From Candidatus Omnitrophica bacterium UBA6233 (lineage in GTDB: Bacteria > Omnitrophota > Gorgyraeia > Gygaellales > Profunditerraquicolaceae): a stretch of DNA of 64,000 nt. The stretch is from the NCBI GenBank assembly GCA_002440965.1, contig DJWJ01000033.1, positions 1-64,000 of the forward strand. The letters are read 5' to 3'. This document shows positions 25,956-34,364 of the stretch, one piece after another. Under the pieces are notes generated by a model. The model had not been told where the DNA came from, did not search any database, and saw nothing but the letters and a program-made list of their open reading frames with translations. Numbering within the stretch: the stretch's first letter is position 1; each line of letters starts with the position of its first letter. Position numbers and translations under genes: made by a program.

Positions 25956-26746
25956 TTAAGGACTACGCTCATATAAAAATAAAATACCGGAGCCACAAAA
26001 AGCAGGCTGTCGATTTCATCCAATATCCCGCCCATGCCGGGAAATATCTTTCCCGAATCTTTTACTTCGCAATCGCGCTTAATCAGAGATTCCGAAAGAT
26101 CCCCCAACTGACCCAATATGCCCATACAAACGCCCAAAATAACAAGATGAAAATAGCTAAACCCGAGAAACGGCTTGCAGACGAACGCCGCAAGTACGCT
26201 AAAAAACAATCCTCCGAGAGAACCCTCGACGGTCTTGTTGGGACTTATGCGCGGCATAAGCGGGAGCTTGCCAAAAGAAGTTCCCACTAAATACGCCCCG
26301 ATATCGCCTGATTTCGTAATCAATAATACAGCTGCCAACAACCCAAGTCCGCCTTCAAGGTATCTTATCCTTATCAGGAAACTAAAAAACCAGGAAACAT
26401 AGATTATCCCGAATATTGTGGTCGAGATATCCACGATTGCTCCGGAATTCTTCCTGCGCTTAAACTGCATAAGGATAAGAAACAAAAGAGCTGAAACGAT
26501 AAATAAAAACTCCCAGCCGCGGGTTAGCTCAAAACGAAGCATTATGGATAACGGTATAACTATGCCTAAACCGATACCGAAATATTTGTAGGCGCTTATC
26601 CCTTTTTTATCGAGCATAGAAAAAAACTCGTGCAGGCCGCCGATTATAAAAAAAGTGACCACCAAACCGCATAGCCAGTCAACAAATATTACCCCGGCAA
26701 TCATGCTGATGAGTAAAATTGAGGTGACTATTCTTTTTGCTGGCAT
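25952..26746 (-). CDS. cdsA: Phosphatidate cytidylyltransferase
   Basis: Makes CDP-diacylglycerol for phospholipid synthesis. The 264-residue multi-span membrane protein carries the C-terminal family signature: SPNKTVEGSLGGL followed by LGQLGDLSESLIKRDCEVKD and GKIFPGMGGILDEIDSLLF, with the conserved acidic and basic residues. Lies one base from uppS and overlaps dxr by 4 bp. Confidence 0.96.
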   Translation of the reverse strand: MPAKRIVTSILLISMIAGVIFVDWLCGLVVTFFIIGGLHEFFSMLDKKGISAYKYFGIGLGIVIPLSIMLRFELTRGWEFLFIVSALLFLILMQFKRRKNSGAIVDISTTIFGIIYVSWFFSFLIRIRYLEGGLGLLAAVLLITKSGDIGAYLVGTSFGKLPLMPRISPNKTVEGSLGGLFFSVLAAFVCKPFLGFSYFHLVILGVCMGILGQLGDLSESLIKRDCEVKDSGKIFPGMGGILDEIDSLLFVAPVFYFYMSVVLK

Positions 26747-26747
26747 A

Positions 26748-27458
26748 CTATAATCCTCCGAACCTTCTCTCCCTGGACTGGTATTGTTTTACTGCTTCAT
26801 TTAAATCGTCGGCGCCAAAATCCGGCCAGAACTTACCGGGAAAATACAATTCCGCGTAAGAAAGCTGCCAAAGCAGGAAATTGCTGATACGTAACTGCCC
26901 GCTGGTGCGAATCAATAGATCCGGATCGGGCAGCTTACCTGTATAGAGATACCGGCTAAACATTTCTTCATCCAAATCGTTTGCGTCTGTTTTGGAATTA
27001 ACGACATCAAGGGCAAAATTTTTGGCTGCATCCACTATTTCCTGACGCGCTCCATAATTTAACGCTAAAACCACAGTAAGCCCGGTATTATCCGCCGTCT
27101 TGGCTTGAGCCTCTTTAATCTTCTTCTGGATGGCCAACGGCAGCGGTTCGTCCCTGCCTATTACCAGAAAACGGATATTCCTCTTATCCATCTCTTTTAC
27201 TTCATTAACTAAGTAATTATTTAAATACCGCATCAACATGTTAATCTCTTGTTTAGGCCTTGACCAGTTTTCGGAAGAAAATGCAAAGAATGTTATAACC
27301 TTGATCCCCAATTCCTGGGCGCACCTTATGACTTCTTTGACTCTCTTCATCCCCTCGCGGTGCCCCTGGGTCCGCGAAAGACCGCGCTCTTTGGCCCAAC
27401 GGCCATTGCCATCCATTATTATTGCTATATGTTTGGGCATTTTGTTTTTATCCGGCAT
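26748..27458 (-). CDS. uppS: Undecaprenyl diphosphate synthase
   Basis: cis-Prenyltransferase making the C55 lipid carrier for peptidoglycan and LPS. The 236-residue protein has HIAIIMDGNGRWAKERGLSR (catalytic Asp), FAFSSENWSRP, LNYGARQEI and the C-terminal DLLIRTSGQLRISNFLLWQ with SYAELYF. The listed ATG gives MPDKNKMPKHI; a second ATG six codons later is possible. First gene of the uppS-infB block, preceded by a family A repeat. Confidence 0.96.
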   Translation of the reverse strand: MPDKNKMPKHIAIIMDGNGRWAKERGLSRTQGHREGMKRVKEVIRCAQELGIKVITFFAFSSENWSRPKQEINMLMRYLNNYLVNEVKEMDKRNIRFLVIGRDEPLPLAIQKKIKEAQAKTADNTGLTVVLALNYGARQEIVDAAKNFALDVVNSKTDANDLDEEMFSRYLYTGKLPDPDLLIRTSGQLRISNFLLWQLSYAELYFPGKFWPDFGADDLNEAVKQYQSRERRFGGL

Positions 27459-27502
27459 TGTAAGTTTAACTTAAAAGTAAAAATACAGAAGGTAAAGCTA
27501 TT

Positions 27503-27634
27503 AATGTCAAAGGTCAAAGCCCAAAATTCAAAATAAATCTAAATGACAAAATCCAAATGGCCAAACTTCTGTTCTAAAATTTGACATTTTAATTTTGGAT
27601 TTATTTTGGATTTTAAATTTTGTCATTTGTTATT
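27503..27634. repeat. Family A palindromic repeat, copy 3 (uppS-GH57 gap)
   Basis: Runs from AATGTCAAAGGTC to GTCATTTGTTATT. Its centre (from CCAAATGGCCAAAC to TTTAATTTTGG) is a near-identical reverse complement of the centre of copy 4 across the GH57 gene. A TTGTGGTTTTAC-type module follows to about 27677. No gene is seen in this 243-bp gap. Confidence 0.88.
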
Positions 27635-27701
27635 AAACTTTCAAATTGTGGTTTTACTTTTTTTAACTTTTGACTTCTATAATTGAATTACTGCTTGGAT
27701 T

Positions 27702-29282
27702 TTATTGATGTGCCCGGTAATCTATATTGGGGAAAATATTGTCTTTGTACTCTATTTCTGAAAGCCAGGATTCGTCTACGGAGTTAGCATTCAAATCATC
27801 ATAAAGCCGGTTGAACCGCAAAAGATGGTCTTTGGTGCGGCGTAAAGCGTATTCGGTATGTGTGCCTGTGCCTAAAATAAAGGCCCAATCAGAACTTTGA
27901 GCCAATAATAATTCGCGTAAAGCTTGATTCAAAGCCCTCTTAGTCAAACCGTTTACTCCATTATATTTCTTAGCCAACTCTGTCATCTCTTGCGAAGCAA
28001 TATGCAAGTGGCGGTATATCCAATCATTTGTGCCCTGCAGCCACATCTCGCTATACCCCTTCCATCCCCAGCTCGACATTGACGGAGTTATAACCTGATT
28101 ACGCGGATTCTCATCCAAATACTCCGAAGGAGTGATAAGCCGGATTTCATCCTGATCGCAAGCAATCTTTCTTATCAAAAACTCTAGCCACGTCGGTCCT
28201 TCATACCACCAATGCCCGAATAGCTCCGCGTCGTACGGAGAAATGATTATGGGCTTTTTTTGCATGAAATCATAGAGATACTCCACTTGCTTTTGACGGT
28301 TAAACATAAAATTACCCGCTTGCTCTGCCGCCCTGTTTTGCGCCAAATGCGGGTTATAAGGCTCTTTATGGTTTCCTGAACCGGTGATACGGTAATATTT
28401 TATCCCGGTATTTATCCTCACCCCGTCAGGATGGATATAAGGTTTGATATATTCGTACTCCAGATCAAAGCCTATGTCTCGATAGAACTCACGGTAATTA
28501 TAGTCTCCCGGGTAACCTTCGACAGAAGACCAAACCTGTTTTGAAGATTCCAGGTCTCTGGCAAAACAAGCTACACCTGTTCCCTTGCAATAGACCGGAG
28601 CAAAAACTCCGTATTTTGGGCGAGGAGTTCCATGCAATAATCCGTGAGAATCGGTAAAGAAATAACGCAGCCCGGTTTCTTTCAAGATTTCGTCCTGCCC
28701 CGGATAGTAACCGCACTCAGGCAACCAAATACCTCTTGGTTTTCTGCCGAATACACTTTCATAGTGGCTTACAGCGACTTTTACCTGAGCCCTGACTGAT
28801 TCCCTATGCACGTCCATAAGCGGGAAATAACCGTGGGTTGCGCCGCAGGTAATAATCTCCAACTTTCCTAAATCCTGAAATTTCTTGAATGCGTTTACTA
28901 AATTGCGGTTATACCTTAAAAAAGTATCCCTGGCCTTGGAGAATTCGGATAAATACATTAAAGCCAAATTATGGAATTCCGGCTGCCAGCGGGTTCGCTC
29001 TATCTCCTTATGCGCAAGCTCAATCAATCTATTTATGTGTTTTAAATATCTTTCCTGAAGGAGAGCATCGCCCAGCATTGAAGTCAATGTCGGGCTAAGA
29101 GTCATTGTTATGCGAAAGTCTATCCCATCATTAACCAGCCTCTCAAATACCAAAATCAGAGGGACATACGTTTCGGTGATTGCTTCGTAGAGCCAGTCTT
29201 CCTCCAAGAAATCTTCGTGCTCGGGATGACGCACATACGGAAGATGGCCGTGCAAAACTAAACTAAGATAACCTTTATTCAT
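27702..29282 (-). CDS. GH57 family 1,4-alpha-glucan branching enzyme
   Basis: Glycogen-branching enzyme of glycoside hydrolase family 57. The 526-residue protein begins YLSLVLHGHLPYVRHP with the conserved HGHxPY. The nucleophile is E189 in GIWLPECGYYPG and the acid D351 in IISPYDAELFGHWWYEGP, both matching the family spacing. The C-terminal helical (DUF1957-type) domain has SSDWAFILGTGTHTEYALRR. The gene is flanked on both sides by family A repeats in inverted orientation. The neighbouring DUF4912 gene is a common partner of such glucan genes. Confidence 0.93.
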   Translation of the reverse strand: MNKGYLSLVLHGHLPYVRHPEHEDFLEEDWLYEAITETYVPLILVFERLVNDGIDFRITMTLSPTLTSMLGDALLQERYLKHINRLIELAHKEIERTRWQPEFHNLALMYLSEFSKARDTFLRYNRNLVNAFKKFQDLGKLEIITCGATHGYFPLMDVHRESVRAQVKVAVSHYESVFGRKPRGIWLPECGYYPGQDEILKETGLRYFFTDSHGLLHGTPRPKYGVFAPVYCKGTGVACFARDLESSKQVWSSVEGYPGDYNYREFYRDIGFDLEYEYIKPYIHPDGVRINTGIKYYRITGSGNHKEPYNPHLAQNRAAEQAGNFMFNRQKQVEYLYDFMQKKPIIISPYDAELFGHWWYEGPTWLEFLIRKIACDQDEIRLITPSEYLDENPRNQVITPSMSSWGWKGYSEMWLQGTNDWIYRHLHIASQEMTELAKKYNGVNGLTKRALNQALRELLLAQSSDWAFILGTGTHTEYALRRTKDHLLRFNRLYDDLNANSVDESWLSEIEYKDNIFPNIDYRAHQ

Positions 29283-29286
29283 ATTT

Positions 29287-29294
29287 AATTATAC
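29287..29294 (-). promoter_or_regulatory. Possible -10 box close to the GH57 start
   Basis: A perfect TATAAT on the minus strand lies five bases before the ATG, which would give a nearly leaderless transcript. The -35 would fall in the flanking repeat (TTTATC, weak). No Shine-Dalgarno is visible. Tentative. Confidence 0.3.
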
Positions 29295-29300
29295 GGGTAT

Positions 29301-29432
29301 AATGACAAATGATAAAATTCAAAAACCAAAATAAATCCAAAATTAAAATGTCAAATTTTAGAACAGAGGTTTGGCCATTTGGATTTTGTCATTTAGATTT
29401 ATTTTGAATTTTGAGCTTTGTCATTTGACATT
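29301..29432. repeat. Family A palindromic repeat, copy 4 (inverted, GH57-DUF4912 gap)
   Basis: Runs from AATGACAAATGAT to GTCATTTGACATT. Its centre reads CCAAAATTAAAATGTC...TTTGGCCATTTGG, the reverse complement of copy 3 with about one mismatch over ~60 bp. This orientation is opposite to most other copies. Confidence 0.88.
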
Positions 29433-29435
29433 AAG

Positions 29436-30401
29436 CTACTTGGTTTCTCTATTCACAATCGGAGTTATTGTACGTTCATCTACCTTATCTGCGGATATGG
29501 CCTTAACCGGGATGACCTGTTTCCCGTCGGGAAGGGCAAAACGCAAAGTAAATGTCCCATCCGGCCTCAAATTTATCGGCTTACCCTGAACGGTAACTTT
29601 GGCATCAGGTTCAGTTGCTCCATACACAATCAGCTCACAATCAACCCTAAGCCAAAAAGCTCTTTTTAAAGGCTTTCTTACGGGGCTGGTCATTGAAGCT
29701 ATGCCCGGAGAGCTCACAATCTTTTCTCTCCAGGTTTTTCCTGCCGGGGAACTCTTCCCCTGTCCAAAACCCATACCATAAAGCCGGGCGAACATTTCAT
29801 CGGGTATCATCCATTCTTCATCCGTAATCCAGGAAGGGCCGTCTAAAGGAGTTTGAGCGACATTTGAACGAAGTATTGTAAGAAACCTCCCGTCGCTCAA
29901 AATGAACCCAAAATCAACACACCAGGATTTACCCGGCGCACCGACATCAATATACCAGTTACTGGCAAATTCATGAATATGGATGTCAAAAAAACGGTTG
30001 GCGTTTGAACCGTTAAAATTGATATTGGTTACGTCATAAACCCTCAGTACCCGCTTAGCTTTATAGAATTCTTCCCGGAGTTCGGACTTTAATCTTGCTA
30101 CCGTAGTTTGCTTAACTTCCCAATAAGTATATAGCCACCAGGGATCTCGAACAAGAAGCGCCATCTTGTCGACTTCATATTTGGAGGGTAAATCCTGGGG
30201 CAGATTTTTACTGGGTTGGCGTAAAATTTCCGGGTGAGAAAACTTAGTGGTCCCTATAGCAATTTCTTGCGCTCCAAGAGTCACTTTTACATCTTCTTGG
30301 ACAGCAGCCTTGGCTTTTATTTTTCTTGCAGGCCTTTTTCCTCCTAAGAGCGGCTTTTTCAAAAGAATTTTCTTTATCTTCTTTATTTTAACCCTAGCCA
30401 T
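29436..30401 (-). CDS. DUF4912 domain protein
   Basis: A 321-residue protein: very basic N terminus (KIKKIKKILLKKPLLGGKR), then a DUF4912 domain beginning LPSKYEVDKMALLVRDPWWLYTYWEV and ending near FLTILRSNVAQTP, then a second beta-rich part with a PKAVTVQGKPINLRPDGTF-like segment resembling carbohydrate-binding folds. Function unknown; the family co-occurs with GH57 enzymes. A GGAGG lies six bases before the ATG. A strong hairpin terminator precedes it, so it probably heads a separate transcript. Confidence 0.85.
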   Translation of the reverse strand: MARVKIKKIKKILLKKPLLGGKRPARKIKAKAAVQEDVKVTLGAQEIAIGTTKFSHPEILRQPSKNLPQDLPSKYEVDKMALLVRDPWWLYTYWEVKQTTVARLKSELREEFYKAKRVLRVYDVTNINFNGSNANRFFDIHIHEFASNWYIDVGAPGKSWCVDFGFILSDGRFLTILRSNVAQTPLDGPSWITDEEWMIPDEMFARLYGMGFGQGKSSPAGKTWREKIVSSPGIASMTSPVRKPLKRAFWLRVDCELIVYGATEPDAKVTVQGKPINLRPDGTFTLRFALPDGKQVIPVKAISADKVDERTITPIVNRETK

Positions 30402-30426
30402 AACATACCTCCGTCTTCCCTAATAA

Positions 30427-30452
30427 AAAAGGGGATTACTCTCCCCTTTTTT
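30427..30452 (-). terminator. Bidirectional-looking hairpin terminator
   Basis: AAAAGGGGA-ttactc-TCCCCTTTT flanked by A-runs and T-runs on either side, so it would work in both directions. It lies just downstream of the coiled-coil gene (stop at 30489) and ends the OmpA-lipoprotein transcript before DUF4912. Confidence 0.8.
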
Positions 30453-30488
30453 CAAGAACTGTATGGTCTGTTCTTTACCTCCCCTATT

Positions 30489-30863
30489 TCATTTCTTGGC
30501 CTTTTTATTAAATGCCAATTGCTTCCTAAGCTCTTCCTCTAAGGTCTCTTTAGCCTTGTTCAACTTCTGCAAATCTTCCTTAAGGCTGTTGTTCATCAAC
30601 TGCTCCTGAGCCAGAATCTTTTTTGTTTCCAGATTAGCGGTTGCCTCTTGTTCTAACTGCTTTTGCAATTCTTTTAATTTACCGGCGGTGTTCGCATTCT
30701 CCAGCGCAAGCTTACCTGACTTCTCTTCCAACTCCATCCTCTGGAACATTTCTTTCTTACGGGCGGAACTCTGGTTATGGGCGCTAACACAGGAACCTAT
30801 ATTGAAAACGAAAAGCATTAAAGCTAATCCACTCAATATTATGACAACTCTATTTTTATCCAT
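30489..30863 (-). CDS. Membrane-anchored coiled-coil protein
   Basis: A 124-residue protein with one N-terminal hydrophobic helix (about 7-24, VVIILSGLALMLFVFNIGSC) and then an almost continuous heptad-rich helix full of Glu, Lys, Leu and Gln. No catalytic motif. The Cys at the end of the helix is not in a clear lipobox. It follows an OmpA-like lipoprotein that also has a coiled coil, so an envelope-spacer or scaffold role is possible but unproven. Confidence 0.65.
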   Translation of the reverse strand: MDKNRVVIILSGLALMLFVFNIGSCVSAHNQSSARKKEMFQRMELEEKSGKLALENANTAGKLKELQKQLEQEATANLETKKILAQEQLMNNSLKEDLQKLNKAKETLEEELRKQLAFNKKAKK

Positions 30864-30872
30864 AATTACATA

Positions 30873-30942
30873 TACCCAGGATTGAATCTTGGAATTTTAA
30901 ACATTCATTCGTCATTGAAACTTAGATACTGGTCATTATTAA
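30873..30942. repeat. Family B repeat, partial copy
   Basis: Shares GATTGAAT, ATTCATTCGTCATTG and the CTTrGATAyTGG end with the 12549-12668 copy. Occupies the gap between the OmpA lipoprotein and coiled-coil genes. Confidence 0.6.
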
Positions 30943-30944
30943 TA

Positions 30945-31595
30945 TTATTTAAGGTTTTCTTTAGGCTCGCTAAGCCCAGTCTCCTCGGCGGCCTTGCCTT
31001 CTTTGACCTTGCTCACCTTAGGCTGAATTACAATCTCAACCCTGCGGTTAAGCTTGCGGCCCTCTTTTGTATCATTGCCGGAAACCGGCCGGTACTCGCC
31101 GAAGCCAATGGCAGAAAGCCGTTCAGGAGAAATACCTTTATCATTAGCCAGAAAATGTAAAACACTTAAAGCCCGGGCAGTAGAAAGTTCCCAATTCGAC
31201 TTCCAATTTGAATGCTTAATCGGAACGTTATCGGTATAGCCTTCTATGCCTACATTAAAATTAGCCATATTATCCTTCAGGACGACAGCGACCTTATCCA
31301 AAAGAGGATAAGCGCTATGTTTGATTTTTGCTTTTCCGGAATCAAAAAGCACATCGCCGACGACGGTAATAACCAACCCCTTCTCCATCATCTGCAGCTT
31401 AACTTCATTATCGGAAATCTCTTTTCCCAATCTTTCCTCAAGCAGTTTTTTGGCTTGAGCCAAATCTTCCAACTGTTGAGAAAGCTGGTCGATAGTCTGT
31501 TTATCCGAACGCCTGCCGCTTTGAAAGATAAAAGTGCATCCGGCCAGCGAAAAACCCAAGATAACGATAAGAACGGTCTTGAAAATTTTCTTCAT
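30945..31595 (-). CDS. OmpA-family lipoprotein
   Basis: A 216-residue lipoprotein: signal peptide ending in the lipobox LAGC (Cys20), a coiled coil (about 33-65), then an OmpA C-terminal peptidoglycan-binding domain with VLFDSGKAKIKHSAYPLLDK, GYTDNVPI, LSTARALSVLHFLA and LSAIGFGEYRPV. This is the Pal/MotB-type fold tethering outer membrane to peptidoglycan. It has its own sigma-70-like promoter and a strong AGGAGAGG Shine-Dalgarno. Confidence 0.92.
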   Translation of the reverse strand: MKKIFKTVLIVILGFSLAGCTFIFQSGRRSDKQTIDQLSQQLEDLAQAKKLLEERLGKEISDNEVKLQMMEKGLVITVVGDVLFDSGKAKIKHSAYPLLDKVAVVLKDNMANFNVGIEGYTDNVPIKHSNWKSNWELSTARALSVLHFLANDKGISPERLSAIGFGEYRPVSGNDTKEGRKLNRRVEIVIQPKVSKVKEGKAAEETGLSEPKENLK

Positions 31596-31622
31596 GGTTC
31601 ACCTCTCCTTTTGTTGAAATTT

Positions 31623-31651
31623 ACTATAACACAGGCCTAAAACCTAGTCAA
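31623..31651 (-). promoter_or_regulatory. Sigma-70-type promoter of the OmpA lipoprotein gene
   Basis: TTGACT (31646-31651) and TATAGT (31623-31628) on the minus strand, separated by exactly 17 bp; the -35 overlaps the purA stop codon. The start codon lies about 27 bp past the -10, with a good Shine-Dalgarno between. The best promoter match in the window. Confidence 0.75.
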
Positions 31652-32915
31652 GAAAAATAGTGTCTTCTCTGGCAGAACCTATGGAAATCATGGAAATTTT
31701 AATATTCAAGCTATCGGAAATCCAAGATAAATAGTTTCTGGCATTGGATTGTAAATCGCGCAGCCTCTTCGGCTTGATAGAGACTTCCGGCCAGCCGGGA
31801 AAAACTTTATATACGGGTTTAAGCTTGCTGAGAACATCGAAATCGTGCGGGAATTCGCGAAATATTTGACCTTTATATTTATAAGCGGTGCAAATCTTAA
31901 CCTCTTTCAAGCCATCAAGCACATCCATCTTCATTATGGCCAGCTCCGTTATGCCGTTTAACATAACCGCTTCTTTTACCATAACGCTATCAAACCAACC
32001 GCATCTGCGGGGCCTGCCGGTAGTTGCGCCGAATTCGTTGCCTTTTGAACGCATAAATTTGGCGAAAGGCTCGCTAAATTCGGTCGGGAAAGGCCCTTCT
32101 CCGACACGAGTTGTATAAGCCTTGGCGATACCGATAACTTTATCTATTCTCACCGGGGATACCCCTGTTCCTATACAAGCCCCGCCGCTGGTAGCTGAAG
32201 ACGAAGTTACAAAAGGATACGTCCCAAAATCAATATCCAAAAATGTGCCTTGCGCTCCCTCAAAAAGAATGTCTTTTTTTCTGCCAGTAGCTTGATTCAA
32301 TAAAAGAGCGGTATTGGCGATATAGGGCGTGAATATCCTGCCGTAATCCAGATATTCCTTATAGATAGAATTGAAGTCAAAACCTTTATGCTTATAAACT
32401 TTCCTGAAAATCTCATTTTTTTCTTTTAGGTTGTCTTTCAGTTTATCGCGCAAGACGCCGGGATTGAGAAGATCGATCATTCTTATGCCGCAACGGCTAA
32501 TCTTATCCGCATAACACGGGCCGATACCTCTTCCGGTTGTCCCTATCTTATTTTCTCTCTTGGTCTCGCGTAACTGATCCAAAATCCTGTGATATGGCAA
32601 AATCACATGCGCTAAGGAAGAAATTTTCAAACGGCCGCTAATCTTAATCCCCGCGCACTTGGCCTCTTCTATCTCGCGCAATAATACCTTCGGGTCAACT
32701 ACGACACCATTGCCTATACAACAGATTTTGTTCTTATGTAAAATCCCGGAAGGCATAAGGTGGAATATATACTCTTTATCCCCAACCACTACCGTATGGC
32801 CGGCGTTGTTTCCGCCCTGATAACGGACAATATAATCAACTTTTGCGGATAAGATATCGATTATCTTGCCCTTGCCTTCATCTCCCCACTGCGTTCCCAC
32901 TAAAACTAAGTTCAT
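31644..32915 (-). CDS. purA: Adenylosuccinate synthetase
   Basis: Converts IMP and aspartate to adenylosuccinate. The 423-residue protein has the GTP loop TQWGDEGKGKIIDIL, GGNNAGHTVVV, GTTGRGIGPCYADK, GATTGRPRRCGWFD and the base-recognition region LAIMKMDVLDGL. Monocistronic in appearance, with a promoter for the next gene overlapping its stop. Confidence 0.97.
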   Translation of the reverse strand: MNLVLVGTQWGDEGKGKIIDILSAKVDYIVRYQGGNNAGHTVVVGDKEYIFHLMPSGILHKNKICCIGNGVVVDPKVLLREIEEAKCAGIKISGRLKISSLAHVILPYHRILDQLRETKRENKIGTTGRGIGPCYADKISRCGIRMIDLLNPGVLRDKLKDNLKEKNEIFRKVYKHKGFDFNSIYKEYLDYGRIFTPYIANTALLLNQATGRKKDILFEGAQGTFLDIDFGTYPFVTSSSATSGGACIGTGVSPVRIDKVIGIAKAYTTRVGEGPFPTEFSEPFAKFMRSKGNEFGATTGRPRRCGWFDSVMVKEAVMLNGITELAIMKMDVLDGLKEVKICTAYKYKGQIFREFPHDFDVLSKLKPVYKVFPGWPEVSIKPKRLRDLQSNARNYLSWISDSLNIKISMISIGSAREDTIFLD

Positions 32916-32973
32916 TTTTTCCTTTTCATGTTTTCCCTATACTATCTACTGAATACTCTCTATCCTAGACATA

Positions 32974-34209
32974 TTACGGCGCCATCGTAAATATCTTACG
33001 CGCTATATCCGGATACTTGGCTACAAACTTAAGCTCATCGTCAACTAGGGGCTTTTGATTATGAACATTGGCATATCTGACCAGTTCCAAAACTTCCGTT
33101 GCCTCAGCATCATCCTTAAAAATAATCTCCAATTTATCATAAACGTTTCTAAATCCTTTTATTCCTGAATATTCACCGGCGGTTATTTTTCTTCCGGTAT
33201 CGATTATTTCAGGATCGCCTCTGCCTAATTCCTCATAATCATAAAGCTCATAATTGCGCCGGTCCTTAAGCGCGCCATCCGCGTGAATCCCGGATTCATG
33301 GGCAAACGCGTTTGCGCCTACCCCCGGCTGATTTATCGGTATAGGCACTCCAAAGGCATACGAAGCGTATTTACAAATTTTCCAAGCAATCTTTAAATTC
33401 ACTTTCTCATCAAGAGAATATTTTTTCATATCATTACCATACCTGATGGCTAGTATTACAGACACCAAATCCGCGTTTCCGGCGCGCTCACCCATTCCGT
33501 TGACACAAGTATTAATATAGGCATCGCACCCGGCGTCATTTGCCGCTTTTGCTCCGGCAATGGAATTAGCTACCACCAAACCCAAATCATTATGGCAATG
33601 CACTTCAATAGGTATATTTACCGCCTCTGCCAATATCTTTATCCTGTCGTAGATTGAAAATGGAGTGTCACAACCCAAGGTATCACAGTAACGAATCCTG
33701 TCTGCCCCGGCTTTCTTGGCTGCTTGGGCGAATTCAATCAAATAGTCCATATCTGTCCGGGAGGCGTCTTCGGCGTTTACGCCTACGGAATCGGTTCCCA
33801 GATGTTTAGCTTCTTTAACCGACTCGGCCATCTCTTTAATCACTGATTGGTGATCGAGCTTCCCTTTAAACTTATGGATAATCATCTGGTCTGAAGTGGA
33901 AATAGATAAGTTGACGTGTTTTAAGTGAGGGACGAGCTTAAAAGCGCTCTTTACATCATCTTTTGTCGCCCGGAGCCAGCCACCCAGCCTGATTGAAGAA
34001 AGCTCGCTGTTCTTTACCAGTTCTAAGTTGGCATTTAGATAATTCGTTTCATGGTGGGTAAGCGGGAAACCGAACTCTGACTGGAATACGCCCATTTCAT
34101 TCAGAAAAATATTAAGCATGGTCTTCTGTAATTTGGAAAGGCATATTCGCGATGTTTGGACTCCGTCCCGATTGGTTACATCAATAAGGTAGATTTTTGG
34201 TTTAGTCAT
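32974..34209 (-). CDS. HMGL/isopropylmalate synthase-family enzyme: candidate Re-citrate or homocitrate synthase
   Basis: A 411-residue Claisen-condensing TIM-barrel enzyme. Metal-ligand motifs are NRDGVQT near the N terminus and VHCHNDLG; NGMGERAGNADL and GANAFAHESGIHADG follow, as in homocitrate, isopropylmalate and Re-citrate synthases. The N terminus reads LIDVTNRDGVQTSR rather than the DTTLRDGEQ of NifV/LeuA. I associate this variant with Re-citrate synthase-like proteins of anaerobes, but that is memory-based. No nif, leu or lysine genes are nearby. GGGAG precedes the ATG. Confidence 0.6.
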   Translation of the reverse strand: MTKPKIYLIDVTNRDGVQTSRICLSKLQKTMLNIFLNEMGVFQSEFGFPLTHHETNYLNANLELVKNSELSSIRLGGWLRATKDDVKSAFKLVPHLKHVNLSISTSDQMIIHKFKGKLDHQSVIKEMAESVKEAKHLGTDSVGVNAEDASRTDMDYLIEFAQAAKKAGADRIRYCDTLGCDTPFSIYDRIKILAEAVNIPIEVHCHNDLGLVVANSIAGAKAANDAGCDAYINTCVNGMGERAGNADLVSVILAIRYGNDMKKYSLDEKVNLKIAWKICKYASYAFGVPIPINQPGVGANAFAHESGIHADGALKDRRNYELYDYEELGRGDPEIIDTGRKITAGEYSGIKGFRNVYDKLEIIFKDDAEATEVLELVRYANVHNQKPLVDDELKFVAKYPDIARKIFTMAP

Positions 34210-34229
34210 AGCTAACTCCCTTTTAAATT

Positions 34230-34361
34230 AATGACAAATGACAAAATTCAAAGCTCAAAATAAGCCCAAAGCACTAATGATAAATACCAAAACAAAAGTT
34301 TTGTTATTTGAAATTTGACCTTTGAACCTATCTTGGATTTTGAGTTTTGACATTTGTCATT
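34230..34361. repeat. Family A palindromic repeat, copy 5
   Basis: Begins AATGACAAATGACAAAATTC and ends TTTTGACATTTGTCATT. The centre is diverged (AACAAAAGTTTTGTT). Fills the 155-bp gap between the phosphoesterase and synthase genes. Confidence 0.82.
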
Positions 34362-34364
34362 AAA

